Shown: positions 51,456-59,327, numbered from the stretch's first letter. The stretch: DNA of 64,000 nt from SB15 sp964639245 (GCA_964639245.1 CAZXCU010000009.1:124001-188000), one strand, 5' to 3'. Notes: generated by a model not told the origin, from the letters alone. Program-made: numbers and translations.

Positions 51456-51488
51456 CTTTGACCTCCTTGTGCTGCTTCTATTGTAGCG

Positions 51489-52151
51489 CTAGCCTTGGGT
51501 TCGTGCGCCAAATACACCCTTTTCGCCGCAGAGTTGGCGCACCACCCGCATCCATTTTTCTTTGTCATCCAGAAACGCGCTGTGCAAAACAAATTCTTCT
51601 ACATCCCCGTAGCTTTTGACCCACAACGCCCGTTGAATCGTGGTCAGGAGGGCGCTATCTATTTTGGGTTGCGCCAGTGCCAATCGAAAATGCGGCAAAC
51701 ATAACCCCTCCGACGCACGAAAGGCGGCTTGAAATTTTTCGTCAGCAAGATAGCCCACGAAAATCTCAAGGTAGGTTTTTTCGGTGCGGTTTTGCGCCTG
51801 ACAGATCAGACAGTCGTTCTGGGGGGCAAGTTTTTCGGCAAGGCTTTTACGCCCAAAAAATTTATTTTTGCCCTCGTCACTGCCGAGAATTTTTAAAATC
51901 TCATCCAGCGCCCCCTGATACAACAAGGCCGCACCGAGTTTGCCCCCAATGTAATTCATTAACTGCCAGCCATGCTCATTACAAAACCCGCGACTCCCGC
52001 GAAAGCCGTAAATCGTGTCGCTGTCGGTGACATATTCATACAGAATCGAGTCCATGTGCTGGTCGGCATCGCGCAGCAGCAAATGGCAGACCGCACAACC
52101 GGCTTTGGGGAAAGTTTCGATTAAATCATAATAGCTAAAGGGTGTGACCAT
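51489..52151 (-). CDS. DUF6062 family protein with cysteine clusters
   Basis: A 220-residue protein with cysteine motifs at regular places: GCAVCHLLLRD near residue 20, RGFCNEHGW near 60, CLICQ near 115 and LCLPHFRLAL near 150. These CxxC...C..H pairs look like two metal-binding halves of a duplicated helical domain. This family is uncharacterised. It shares the strand with the DUF4058 gene but has its own ribosome-binding site. The two lie between TA modules 1 and 2. Confidence 0.75.
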   Translation of the reverse strand: MVTPFSYYDLIETFPKAGCAVCHLLLRDADQHMDSILYEYVTDSDTIYGFRGSRGFCNEHGWQLMNYIGGKLGAALLYQGALDEILKILGSDEGKNKFFGRKSLAEKLAPQNDCLICQAQNRTEKTYLEIFVGYLADEKFQAAFRASEGLCLPHFRLALAQPKIDSALLTTIQRALWVKSYGDVEEFVLHSAFLDDKEKWMRVVRQLCGEKGVFGARTQG

Positions 52152-52229
52152 GCTGTTTCTCTGTGGGTATCGTGCGGGTATTATACAGGTTCAATGCCAT
52201 CCATTGGGGATGTAGCCACAATTTTGATT

Positions 52230-52250
52230 TATAATCAGGGTATAAAGGAG
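52230..52250 (+). promoter_or_regulatory. Promoter -10 and ribosome-binding site of TA module 2
   Basis: TATAAT (52230-52235) lies inside TGATTTATAATCA, an inverted repeat TGATT-TAT-AATCA. AAAGGAG (52244-52250) is 7 nt from the ATG. The arrangement is the same as in module 1. Confidence 0.55.
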
Positions 52251-52257
52251 CAATCTC

Positions 52258-52476
52258 ATGATGGATTTACAAGTGCTGTTTAAGCTCATTGACATCCTCG
52301 AAGTCGAAGATAAAGAGCATCTTTTTGACTATCTTAAAGAATCTCTGGATAAAGAAGATGACAATGCGTTAGATGAACGCATTCCCAATCTTGTTCCGGG
52401 CATTTGGATGAGCGAAGATTTCACCGCTGAACTCCCGGATGAATTCTGGGGCTTTGACAAAGGATTTGGGGAATGA
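52258..52476 (+). CDS. Antitoxin of PIN TA module 2
   Basis: A 72-residue acidic protein (MDLQVLFKLIDILEVEDKEHLF) ending in LPDEFWGFDKGFGE. It matches the module 1 antitoxin at both ends, differing mainly in the middle. There are two consecutive ATG codons, and the second (52261) is also possible. It overlaps its toxin by 4 nt. Confidence 0.8.
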   Translation: MMDLQVLFKLIDILEVEDKEHLFDYLKESLDKEDDNALDERIPNLVPGIWMSEDFTAELPDEFWGFDKGFGE

Positions 52477-52856
52477 AATATTTGCTCGACACCCATACAG
52501 TGTTATGGTGGAACTCTGATGCCCCCCGTTTATCCAATAATGTTATCAATATCATTCGCAGCAGAAAAAACACCCTGTTTTTAAGTTTGGTGAGTGTCTG
52601 GGAACTACAAATTAAAATAAACACAGGAAAACTTACCCTCCCCATCTCGCTTGAAGCCTTTATTATCAAACAACAAAAAAATCGTATTAATCTCCTCAAT
52701 ATCAATTTACAGCACATCTACGGGCTTGCCAGTTTGCCGTTGTATCATCGTGACCCCTTTGACCGCTTGCTGGTTGCCCAAGCCATCGCCACCAATTTAC
52801 CCCTCATCACCGACGACAGCCAAATTGTCCAATATCCGGTACAAGTCATCTGGTAA
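52473..52856 (+). CDS. PIN-domain toxin of TA module 2
   Basis: A 127-residue PIN protein, MKYLLDTHTVLWW. It has the four acidic positions of VapC proteins (D6, Glu in VSVWELQIK, Asp in RDPFDRLLVAQ, Asp in LITDDSQIVQYPV). It pairs with the upstream antitoxin. The third copy of the 132-bp element begins 10 bp after its stop codon. Confidence 0.88.
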   Translation: MKYLLDTHTVLWWNSDAPRLSNNVINIIRSRKNTLFLSLVSVWELQIKINTGKLTLPISLEAFIIKQQKNRINLLNINLQHIYGLASLPLYHRDPFDRLLVAQAIATNLPLITDDSQIVQYPVQVIW

Positions 52857-52865
52857 CAGTGCTTA

Positions 52866-52997
52866 TGGACAAGGCAATTAGACCTTAAATGAATCCAACT
52901 TTAGCGGACGGGATATATCCCGTCCCTACGGGTGCATTTCTTGTAGGGACAGCATCCATGCTGTCCGCAATCGTTTGGTTTTTAATTGATTTGTCCA
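52866..52997 (+). mobile_element. 132-bp mobile element, family 2, copy C
   Basis: Matches copy B at every position I could compare. It is flanked by TTA on both sides (52863-52865 and 52998-53000). It lies in the intergenic gap after the TA module 2 toxin, 126 bp before the cupin gene. The rest of that gap shows nothing else. Confidence 0.92.
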
Positions 52998-53122
52998 TTA
53001 CATATTGCAGGAAGTGGAAAAAAATACTCTCCAAGATATTTTTACATAAAAATTGATTTGAGGGACACATCGGGCTTCACATGCTAAAATTTTGCGGTCA
53101 ATCGTTATCCAAAGGCTAAACA

Positions 53123-53542
53123 ATGACTCTTCTTTTGTCGCTCCCACACACGGGCAAATTGCTCGGCGGCGTTCTATGCAAAATTAGCAGTGAGGATACA
53201 CAGAACGCATTCACGGTTCTGGAACTCACGCTCCAACAGGGACAGGGAGCGCCCTTGCATATCCATGCCCGCGAAACCGAAACCTTTGTCGTGATGGAAG
53301 GCATCCTGACTGTCGAGTGCGATGGAATTACCTATCAAGCACCCAAGGAGAGCGTCGTGGTCTTACCCAGAGGTTCACGCCATGCTTTTCGTAACGAAGC
53401 ACCTACGCCCTGCCGGATACTGATTACCGCCATTCCCGGTGGCTTGGACGCATATTTTGCCGAAATACACGCTGCTGGAAGTACCCTGACCCCAGAATTA
53501 TTAGCCACCATCAATGCAAAGTATGAGATTGATTTTTTGTAA
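53123..53542 (+). CDS. Cupin-domain protein
   Basis: A 139-residue single cupin. The metal-binding motif 1 is PLHIHARETETFVVMEG (two His, one Glu, and a further position) and motif 2 is PRGSRHAFRNEAP with the last histidine. It may bind Mn, Fe or Zn. It resembles quercetin-dioxygenase-like small cupins. The substrate is unknown. A bidirectional terminator separates it from the convergent pckG. Confidence 0.85.
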   Translation: MTLLLSLPHTGKLLGGVLCKISSEDTQNAFTVLELTLQQGQGAPLHIHARETETFVVMEGILTVECDGITYQAPKESVVVLPRGSRHAFRNEAPTPCRILITAIPGGLDAYFAEIHAAGSTLTPELLATINAKYEIDFL

Positions 53543-53570
53543 TGCTATCCGATTAATGGGGTAATTCCAT

Positions 53571-53599
53571 AAAAAAACCCGCCTTCACAGACGGGTTTT
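53571..53599. terminator. Bidirectional intrinsic terminator (cupin / pckG)
   Basis: AAAACCCG (53574-53581) pairs with CGGGTTTT (53592-53599) across a 10-nt loop. It is flanked by A tracts on the left and T on the right, so it can act on both strands. Confidence 0.75.
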
Positions 53600-53618
53600 C
53601 AAGGAGAAACAACGGCGC

Positions 53619-55511
53619 TTATTCGCCCCGGTCAAGCCATTTGGGTTCACGCCACAGACTGGAGAGCAGCAGTTGGCGCACCGCCAGCATTTCTTTGGGC
53701 AGACGGTCATACAATTTGATGAACAGTTCTTCGTGCGAGAGGATTTCTTGTTTCCACAGGTCAATGTCAATCGACATGACATTTTCGAAATCTTCTTTGC
53801 TAAAGTCCAAGCCTGTCCAGTCAAGGTCTTCATAGTGCGGCACACGACCCAGCGGGGTTTCTTTGCCGGGGGCGCGGGTGTGCGAACGTTCGACAATCCA
53901 TTTCAACACGCGCATATTTTCGCTGAACCCGGGCCAGAGGAAGTTGCCTTCATCATCTTTTCTGAACCAGTTGACAAAGAACATACGCGGCGGTTCAGGA
54001 ATGTAACGTCCAAATTGCAACCAGTGGCTGATGTAAGCCGCCATGTGATAGCCCGCGAAAGGCAGCATGGCGAACGGGTCACGACGCACTTCACCGAGTT
54101 TCCCAAAGGCGGCGGCGGTCATTTCTGACCCCATCGTCGCTGCATAATACACGGCGTAGACCCAGTTAAAGGCTTGGAAGACCAGCGGCGCGACCCCACT
54201 CCGCCGACCCCCGAAGATGAAGGCGCTAATCGGCACACCGGCGGGATTTTCCCAGTTTTCATCAATCGACGGGCAGTTCGCGGCGGGCGCGGTAAAGCGT
54301 GCATTCGGATGGGCGGCTTTGCGTCCGGTTTCTTTGGCGATTTCCGGTGTCCATTCCTGCCCTTGCCAGTCAATCAATTTGGCAGGTGCTTCTTTGGTCA
54401 TACCTTCCCACCAGACATCGCCTTCGGGGGTCAAACCAACGTTGGTGAAAATCGTGTCCCGTTCGATGGTTGCCATCGCGTTCGGGTTGGTTTTGACATT
54501 CGTGCCGGGCGCAACACCGAAGAAGCCTGCTTCGGGGTTGATGGCGTGCAATTTGCCGTCTTCGCTGAGTTTAATCCATGCGATGTCATCGCCAACCGTG
54601 GTGACTTTCCAGCCTTCAAATGCTTTGGGCGGGATGAGCATGGCGAAGTTGGTCTTACCGCAGGCACTGGGGAAAGCGGCGGCGACATAGGTTTTTTCGC
54701 CTGCGGGCGATTCCACCCCCATAATGAGCATGTGTTCCGCCAACCACCCTTCATCGCGGGCAATGTTGGAGGCAATCCGTAGCGCGAAGCATTTTTTGCC
54801 GAGCAGCGCGTTGCCACCGTAGCCACTGCCATACGACCAGATGGAGCGTTCTTCGGGGAAGTGGACAATGTATTTCTGATTGTTGTCTTTTACGCAAGGC
54901 CACGCGATGTCCTGTTGACCTTCTTCCAAGGGCATCCCAACCGAGTGAACACACGGTACAAATTGACCGTCTGTCCCCAGTACATCATAAACAGCTTTGC
55001 CCATGCGGGTCATCAATTTCATGTTGACCGCCACATACGCCGAGTCCGAGAGTTCAATCCCGATGTAGGAAATGTGCGACCCCAACGGGCCCATGCTGAA
55101 GGGGATCACATACATGGTGCGCCCACGCATACAGCCATCAAAAATTTGATCCAGCGTTTTGTGCATCTCACGCGGATCCATCCAATTATTGGTGGGGCCA
55201 GCATCGCGTTTGCTCAAGCTGCAAATGAAGGTACGGTCTTCCATACGCGCCACATCGCTGGGGTCGGAACGGGCTAAAAAGCTGTTCGGACGCAGTTTGT
55301 CATTCAAACGGGTGAATGTGCCAGAATCCACCAGCAGTTGGCACAGGTCATCATATTCTTCTTGCGACCCATCGCAGAAGTACACGCTGTCCGGTTTGCA
55401 CAGGGCGACCATTTCAGCCAACCATTGGCGCACACGCGGATGTTGAACGTAATCGGGGAAATCAATTGGGGCGGTTTCCCGTGTCGAATATTGACCACTT
55501 AAAATGGACAT
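53619..55511 (-). CDS. pckG: Phosphoenolpyruvate carboxykinase (GTP)
   Basis: A 630-residue GTP-type PEPCK. The P-loop FPSACGKTNFAML contains the hyper-reactive cysteine. GDDIAWIK and EAGFFGVAPGTN are metal and phosphate motifs, and the R-loop RRDAGPTNNW lies near the N-terminus. It interconverts oxaloacetate with phosphoenolpyruvate and CO2 in gluconeogenesis or anaplerosis. The preceding gene on the strand is an ArsR-type regulator ending 22 nt upstream, so it may be regulated from the same transcript. Confidence 0.96.
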   Translation of the reverse strand: MSILSGQYSTRETAPIDFPDYVQHPRVRQWLAEMVALCKPDSVYFCDGSQEEYDDLCQLLVDSGTFTRLNDKLRPNSFLARSDPSDVARMEDRTFICSLSKRDAGPTNNWMDPREMHKTLDQIFDGCMRGRTMYVIPFSMGPLGSHISYIGIELSDSAYVAVNMKLMTRMGKAVYDVLGTDGQFVPCVHSVGMPLEEGQQDIAWPCVKDNNQKYIVHFPEERSIWSYGSGYGGNALLGKKCFALRIASNIARDEGWLAEHMLIMGVESPAGEKTYVAAAFPSACGKTNFAMLIPPKAFEGWKVTTVGDDIAWIKLSEDGKLHAINPEAGFFGVAPGTNVKTNPNAMATIERDTIFTNVGLTPEGDVWWEGMTKEAPAKLIDWQGQEWTPEIAKETGRKAAHPNARFTAPAANCPSIDENWENPAGVPISAFIFGGRRSGVAPLVFQAFNWVYAVYYAATMGSEMTAAAFGKLGEVRRDPFAMLPFAGYHMAAYISHWLQFGRYIPEPPRMFFVNWFRKDDEGNFLWPGFSENMRVLKWIVERSHTRAPGKETPLGRVPHYEDLDWTGLDFSKEDFENVMSIDIDLWKQEILSHEELFIKLYDRLPKEMLAVRQLLLSSLWREPKWLDRGE

Positions 55512-55533
55512 GGATGTTTTTTCCTCTATTGGT

Positions 55534-55863
55534 TTATATGGAGGGACGTTCGGCAGCGAATTCTGCTAAATTTCCCTGTTGTTTCATCTGGTCGGTCAAG
55601 ACTGCCCGCAGCAAATCCAGCGCATCGAGCAGGCGGGTATCTGCCAGCGCGTAGTAAACCGCTTTGCCTTCGCGCTGGGCAACCACTGTCCCCGCGCTCC
55701 GTAAAATTTTGAGATGCCGAGAAATAGTCGGTTGTGGCAACCCGAGCCGTTCCACCAATTTGCTGACATTACAGGGTTTTTCCGCAATTGCGTAGATGAT
55801 CAGCAAGCGGTGAAAATCTGCAAGGCTGTTACACAGGTCGGCTTGTCGCTGTGTGATTTCCAT
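55534..55863 (-). CDS. ArsR-family winged-helix regulator
   Basis: A 109-residue ArsR/SmtB-type regulator. Its HTH is VSKLVERLGLPQPTISRHLKIL and the wing is GTVVAQREGKAVYYALAD. One cysteine occurs before the HTH (CNVSKL), but the classical ELCVCDL metal site is missing, so metal sensing is unlikely. It is cotranscribed with pckG. It may therefore control pckG in response to a non-metal signal, which is an inference from position. Confidence 0.88.
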   Translation of the reverse strand: MEITQRQADLCNSLADFHRLLIIYAIAEKPCNVSKLVERLGLPQPTISRHLKILRSAGTVVAQREGKAVYYALADTRLLDALDLLRAVLTDQMKQQGNLAEFAAERPSI

Positions 55864-56050
55864 AAGGCGGTTTCTCGTTCATATGCAATTATCTGCATAT
55901 CTCAATTCGTCCTGAATCATACCAGAGCGAATCGAATGCCTTTAGTGTCGCTTGTCATGAAATCATGTGACATTCCGCCAATGATAATCAATAGAATGTT
56001 AAGTTTTTAACCTCGTAAAATGGCTTTCAACAACTTGAACAGAGGGGTTC

Positions 56051-56068
56051 TTGTGAAATTCGTCACAA
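56051..56068. promoter_or_regulatory. CRP-type palindrome upstream of the TIR gene
   Basis: TTGTGA-AATTCG-TCACAA matches the CRP-family consensus TGTGA-N6-TCACA perfectly, with matching outer T:A bases. It lies in the 335-bp gap between the divergent ArsR and TIR genes, about 130 bp before the TIR start codon. Confidence 0.6.
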
Positions 56069-56099
56069 AATACAAAAGGGTGAATTTTGAGGTTAAATT

Positions 56100-56131
56100 T
56101 TGTTAAACTTATTTTGTGAAAATTTTAACAA
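56100..56131. repeat. Inverted repeat in the leader of the TIR gene
   Basis: TTGTTAAA (56100-56107) and TTTAACAA (56124-56131) are perfect 8-bp arms around a 16-nt spacer. It lies about 70 bp before the TIR start codon and could be an operator or RNA hairpin. A TTGACT with TATAAT (56146-56171) follows, but with a short 14-nt spacer. Confidence 0.5.
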
Positions 56132-56198
56132 AAAGAATCAGGATGTTGACTTGCGGGTTGTTCTATATAATGAGAAACAGAGAAGAGGATGCCGCCAC

Positions 56199-56732
56199 AT
56201 GACCGAGACACCCCGCCCGCATGGCTTTTTCCAACGGTTACGCAATGTATGGAAGCGCAAACCCCGCCAGCAAATTTTTATTTCCTACCGCCGTGCCGAT
56301 ACTGCCGATATTACCGGACGCATTTATGACCGCATGATTGCCAAGTTTGGCATGGACTACGTATTTAAGGATGTGGATAACATTCCCTTAGGCACGGATT
56401 TTCGCCTCGCGCTGAAAGACACGATTCAATCGTGCAATGCGGTGCTGGTCATTATCGGGCAGGAGTGGATGCACGCCCATAATGAGGAAGGCACACGCCG
56501 CCTGGACGACCCGGACGATTTTGTGCGAATCGAAGTGGAGTCGGCCTTACAGCGTCATATTCCTGTCGTGCCGGTGCTGGTGCGCGGGGCAGCGATGCCC
56601 GATGAAGACGACCTCCCCGCCAGTTTAAAATCGCTGGCGTTTCGCAATGGCATGGAAATTCGCGGCGACCCCTATTTTCATTCCGATGTGGATCGCCTGC
56701 TCAAACTGCTCAACAAACAGCTACTTTGGTGA
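56199..56732 (+). CDS. Stand-alone TIR-domain protein
   Basis: A 177-residue protein. A basic N-terminal tail (about 1-20) precedes a TIR_2 domain. IFISYRRADTADITGRIYDRM, VFKDVDNIPLGTDFR, LVIIGQEW and DFVRIEVESAL match the TIR of the LysM protein; the Glu in RIEVESAL sits where NAD-cleaving TIRs have their catalytic residue. The end has DVDRLLKLLNK. ATG at 56199 has GAGG 10 nt upstream. No effector or sensor gene is adjacent. Its 3' end overlaps the convergent AlkD gene by 12 nt. A CRP-type palindrome lies upstream. Confidence 0.85.
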   Translation: MTETPRPHGFFQRLRNVWKRKPRQQIFISYRRADTADITGRIYDRMIAKFGMDYVFKDVDNIPLGTDFRLALKDTIQSCNAVLVIIGQEWMHAHNEEGTRRLDDPDDFVRIEVESALQRHIPVVPVLVRGAAMPDEDDLPASLKSLAFRNGMEIRGDPYFHSDVDRLLKLLNKQLLW

Positions 56733-57392
56733 TTTCCGCGCCCACATTTTTTCAATATACGCGCAGGCATCGGGGGTTTCACAATTGGTTTCGCCATGAT
56801 CCACATGAACTTCGCCAATCGTCGCGCCCGCCTGTAGAGCTTTTTCCTTTAAATCAGCGCTGCGTCCGCCAATGGCAATGAGCGCGTTGTTCATGGCATA
56901 GCGTACCCGATTTTTACGGGTATGAATCTCGCGTTCAATCCGGGCAATCAAGGGCAAAAAATAGCTGTCGGGGAGAGTTTTGTCATTCATCGCTAGGTGG
57001 GAAACCAGAGTCCAGCCTGCGGTAGCTACCCATTCCTCATTGGACTCGCGCCATGCTTCCGACTTGGTACGGGCAAACGGGGTAGACGCGGCAAAACCCG
57101 AAATACAATCCGTCATCACGTAGTTATCTGCCCCGTGAATCCAATGGTCAAGCAGTCCTTCATCCGCCTGTTTGGGGTCAGCAATCAGCGCGGCAAGGTT
57201 ACGGGCATCATGGTTGCCGGTTTCCCACAACTGCTGCGCGAGGGCATGGTTGATTTTAATTTTTTTCTTGAGCGCTCTCAGATTCGCCACACTAACCCCG
57301 AATTGATTGTCGCCCACCCCATGCCGCCGATAAATTTTGCGATTTTGCTCGGTTCCGAATGCCTTTAATTCATTCATAATTTCCGTTATCAT
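56721..57392 (-). CDS. AlkD-like DNA alkylation repair protein
   Basis: A 223-residue HEAT-repeat protein. VGDNQFGVSVANLRALKKKIK, LWETGNHDARNLAALIADPK and YVMTDCISGFAAST match DNA alkylation repair (AlkD/DUF4158-like) proteins. AlkD glycosylases remove N3/N7-alkylated purines by trapping the lesion without base flipping. The late C-terminus lacks a clear extension. It runs convergent to the TIR gene with a short overlap. Confidence 0.85.
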   Translation of the reverse strand: MITEIMNELKAFGTEQNRKIYRRHGVGDNQFGVSVANLRALKKKIKINHALAQQLWETGNHDARNLAALIADPKQADEGLLDHWIHGADNYVMTDCISGFAASTPFARTKSEAWRESNEEWVATAGWTLVSHLAMNDKTLPDSYFLPLIARIEREIHTRKNRVRYAMNNALIAIGGRSADLKEKALQAGATIGEVHVDHGETNCETPDACAYIEKMWARKSPK

Positions 57393-57470
57393 GAGCAGGG
57401 TATCCTTTTAGCACAGATGTTTTGGATATTGTACAAAAATATTTTTTCAATTGCAACTGGAGCGAAGAAA

Positions 57471-57731
57471 ATGGGAACACCGATTGCTTCAATGAAAAAT
57501 TTTGGCAAGGCTACCGCCGAACTCATGGCAGAAATTGGCATCACCGAATTTGAGCAAGTGCAAGCCTTGGGCATTCTTGAAGTCTACAAACGGATGAAAG
57601 CGGCTTACCCCAAGTGGACGAGTCTCAATTTGCTGTGGGGCTTAGAAGGGGCTGTCACTGATACGAATTGGCGGGATATTCCCCCCGAACGCAAAGCCGA
57701 ATTGAAAAAAATGCTAGAGGATTCCATGTGA
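57471..57731 (+). CDS. TfoX C-terminal domain protein
   Basis: An 86-residue protein. IASMKNFGKATAELMAEIGI and LLWGLEGAVTDTNWRDIPPERKAELKK match the TfoX C-terminal (helix-hairpin-like) domain alone; the TfoX N-domain is missing. Stand-alone C-domain proteins are common and their role is unknown, so a competence function is not implied. ATG at 57471 has GGAG 8 nt upstream. The stop codon overlaps the GTG start of the next gene. Confidence 0.88.
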   Translation: MGTPIASMKNFGKATAELMAEIGITEFEQVQALGILEVYKRMKAAYPKWTSLNLLWGLEGAVTDTNWRDIPPERKAELKKMLEDSM

Positions 57732-58123
57732 CCACCCATTACGAACGGCTCAACCTCCCCGAAAATGCCAGCGCGGAGGACATCAAAGCGGCCTACCGTG
57801 CGCGGCTTAAACAAATTCACCCTGACCTTGCGGCGGACAAAGACACCGCCCACGCCCTCACGCAGGAGGTCATTGCCGCTTACGAAGTGCTATCGGACAG
57901 CGGCAAACGCGCCGCCTATGATGCAGCCTTGCGGAAAAAACGCGCATCGGCCCTCGTGGTTGCCCAACCCGAATCGCCTGTGCCACCCCCCAAACCCCCG
58001 CGCCATTTTGCCCCGATGGGACTCGATTTTTCGCCGCAGGGCTGGTTAGTGCGTTTGATTATTGGCTTCTTGGTGCTGTATTTGTGCGCGGCGGTGCTGC
58101 TCATGCTAGGGCAAATGCTCTAG
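57728..58123 (+). CDS. J-domain protein with C-terminal membrane anchor
   Basis: A 131-residue protein. The J domain (residues 3-67) has HYERLNLPENASAEDIKAAY, the HPD triad in IHPDLAAD, and AYEVLSDSGKRAAYD. A Pro-rich linker follows, then a membrane helix (LVRLIIGFLVLYLCAAVLLML) at the end. It should recruit Hsp70 (DnaK) to the membrane face. The GTG start overlaps the TfoX-C stop (GTGA), indicating translational coupling. The 3' end overlaps a convergent DUF4926 gene. Confidence 0.85.
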   Translation: MTTHYERLNLPENASAEDIKAAYRARLKQIHPDLAADKDTAHALTQEVIAAYEVLSDSGKRAAYDAALRKKRASALVVAQPESPVPPPKPPRHFAPMGLDFSPQGWLVRLIIGFLVLYLCAAVLLMLGQML

Positions 58124-58327
58124 GGGGGTATAGTGCAGCACCATCAACTTTTCGGTTTCAATGGGCAACAAAACGTAGGTTTTACCATCAGGATAACAAA
58201 ATTCAACCTCAAAAACATGGGTGTCCAGTATCTCTACCACGGTACCGACCTGCCCGCGAAAAAGATTTTTCTCTTTTATATCTTCCATCAGTGCAACCAC
58301 ATCTAGCAATTTCACAGGGGTATTCAT
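58106..58327 (-). CDS. DUF4926 family protein
   Basis: A 73-residue protein. VKLLDVVALMEDIKEKNLFRGQ then VGTVVEILDTHVFEVEF is the typical small SH3-like barrel of DUF4926. Its function is unknown; such genes often stand beside toxin-antitoxin-like or DUF6883 genes. It overlaps the J-domain gene at the 3' end by 18 nt. The 56-bp gap to the next J-domain gene holds the -10 element noted there. Confidence 0.8.
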   Translation of the reverse strand: MNTPVKLLDVVALMEDIKEKNLFRGQVGTVVEILDTHVFEVEFCYPDGKTYVLLPIETEKLMVLHYTPLEHLP

Positions 58328-58374
58328 AGAGATTTCGCCTAAAACCCATTGTTTTCAAAGCCACGTTCTATTTT

Positions 58375-58380
58375 TATAAT
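58375..58380 (+). promoter_or_regulatory. Promoter -10 box immediately before a start codon (leaderless mRNA?)
   Basis: TATAAT at 58375-58380 lies only 3 nt from ATG (58384), which is followed by a second ATG (58387). Transcription would begin at about the second ATG, so this message may be leaderless. No Shine-Dalgarno sequence is present. Confidence 0.5.
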
Positions 58381-58383
58381 TCT

Positions 58384-59241
58384 ATGATGAACACTGCAAA
58401 AAATCATTACGAGCTTTTGGGCATTGCGCGGACAGCCAGCGCCGATGAAATCAAAGCGGCCTACCGTCAGCAAATCAAACGTCATCACCCAGACAGATTA
58501 GCGGGACGGCGGGCGGAGTATCTGCGGCAGGACAATTTCAAAAAGGTGGCTGAAATTGACGCGCAAATCCAGCAGGCACAGGCCATTTGCCAGCAGATGA
58601 ACGCGGCCTATGGGGTGCTGTCTGACCCATCAAAACGCCGCTTGTATGATTTAGGCCTCACGGCACGGTACACCCAGCAAACCTATACTCCGCCGCCTCG
58701 ACCCACCTATACTCAAACCGCCTATACCCCACCTGCCCGTCCCCGACCCAAATCGCGCCGTTCGGAAAAAGGCATCCGTGTCTTTGTCATGATCGGTCTG
58801 TTGTTAGGATTTTTGCGCCTGCTGGGAGAAATTGAGCGCCCCAATGATCGTGACCCGTTTGCAGGAGCGCGTTCGGTAGATTATTTTGATAACACGCTGG
58901 GGCAAGATTTTGCTATTCAGGGGCAGCGCTCTTATGACACAGGCGATTATGCCGCCGCGATTTCAAATTATAATCAAGCCATCGTGTTTTTGCCCTCCGC
59001 TCAGTTGTATTATCAGCGCGGCTTGACGTATCATGCGCTGGGGGATTTCACGGGCGCGATTCTGGATTTTACGATGGCACTCACGCTCAACCCCCAATTG
59101 GTGGAGGCATATAAAGCGCGGGGGGATGCGTTTTATGGGCGCTGGCAGCAAAACGGCAACACCATCGACCAGACCAGCGCGATGGATGATTTTAGCTACT
59201 ACACTCGGCAAACCGGCCTCCCCGTTGACCTGCCTTATTAG
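58384..59241 (+). CDS. J-domain/TPR membrane protein
   Basis: A 285-residue protein. The N-terminal J domain has HYELLGIARTASADEIKAAY, HPD in KRHHPDRLAG and AYGVLSDPSKRRLYD, with an extra helical insert between (about 40-65). A Pro/Thr/Tyr repeat linker, a membrane helix (GIRVFVMIGLLLGFLRLLG) and two or three TPR repeats follow (GDYAAAISNYNQAIVFL, GDFTGAILDFTMALTLN). It couples DnaK recruitment with TPR-based protein contacts; topology across the membrane is not certain. The start may be ATG at 58387. Confidence 0.85.
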   Translation: MMNTAKNHYELLGIARTASADEIKAAYRQQIKRHHPDRLAGRRAEYLRQDNFKKVAEIDAQIQQAQAICQQMNAAYGVLSDPSKRRLYDLGLTARYTQQTYTPPPRPTYTQTAYTPPARPRPKSRRSEKGIRVFVMIGLLLGFLRLLGEIERPNDRDPFAGARSVDYFDNTLGQDFAIQGQRSYDTGDYAAAISNYNQAIVFLPSAQLYYQRGLTYHALGDFTGAILDFTMALTLNPQLVEAYKARGDAFYGRWQQNGNTIDQTSAMDDFSYYTRQTGLPVDLPY

Positions 59242-59327
59242 AACCATATCAGAGAAATTCCCAACCACCGGGCAATCGAGTATCTTATTCAAGTTGAAAT
59301 TGATCAGAAAAAAGGGAGTGCAGCACA

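Noticed and set aside
53884..53894. CGAACGTTCG in pckG as a LexA or LacI operator
   Set aside because: It is inside the coding region, lacks the outer bases of the LacI palindrome, and the spacing differs from the GAAC-N4-GTTC type.
56146..56171. TTGACT...TATAAT as a strong promoter of the stand-alone TIR gene
   Set aside because: The spacer is only 14 nt, too short for a normal sigma-70 promoter. It may still work with an activator but I do not call it.
56100..56198. Upstream extension of the TIR gene from ATG at 56100
   Set aside because: The added 33 residues show no similarity, no ribosome-binding site is present, and the ATG at 56199 has GAGG upstream. The extension would cover the inverted repeat and promoter region.
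57471..57731. A competence regulator
   Set aside because: Only the TfoX C-terminal domain is present, and this domain alone is not known to control competence.
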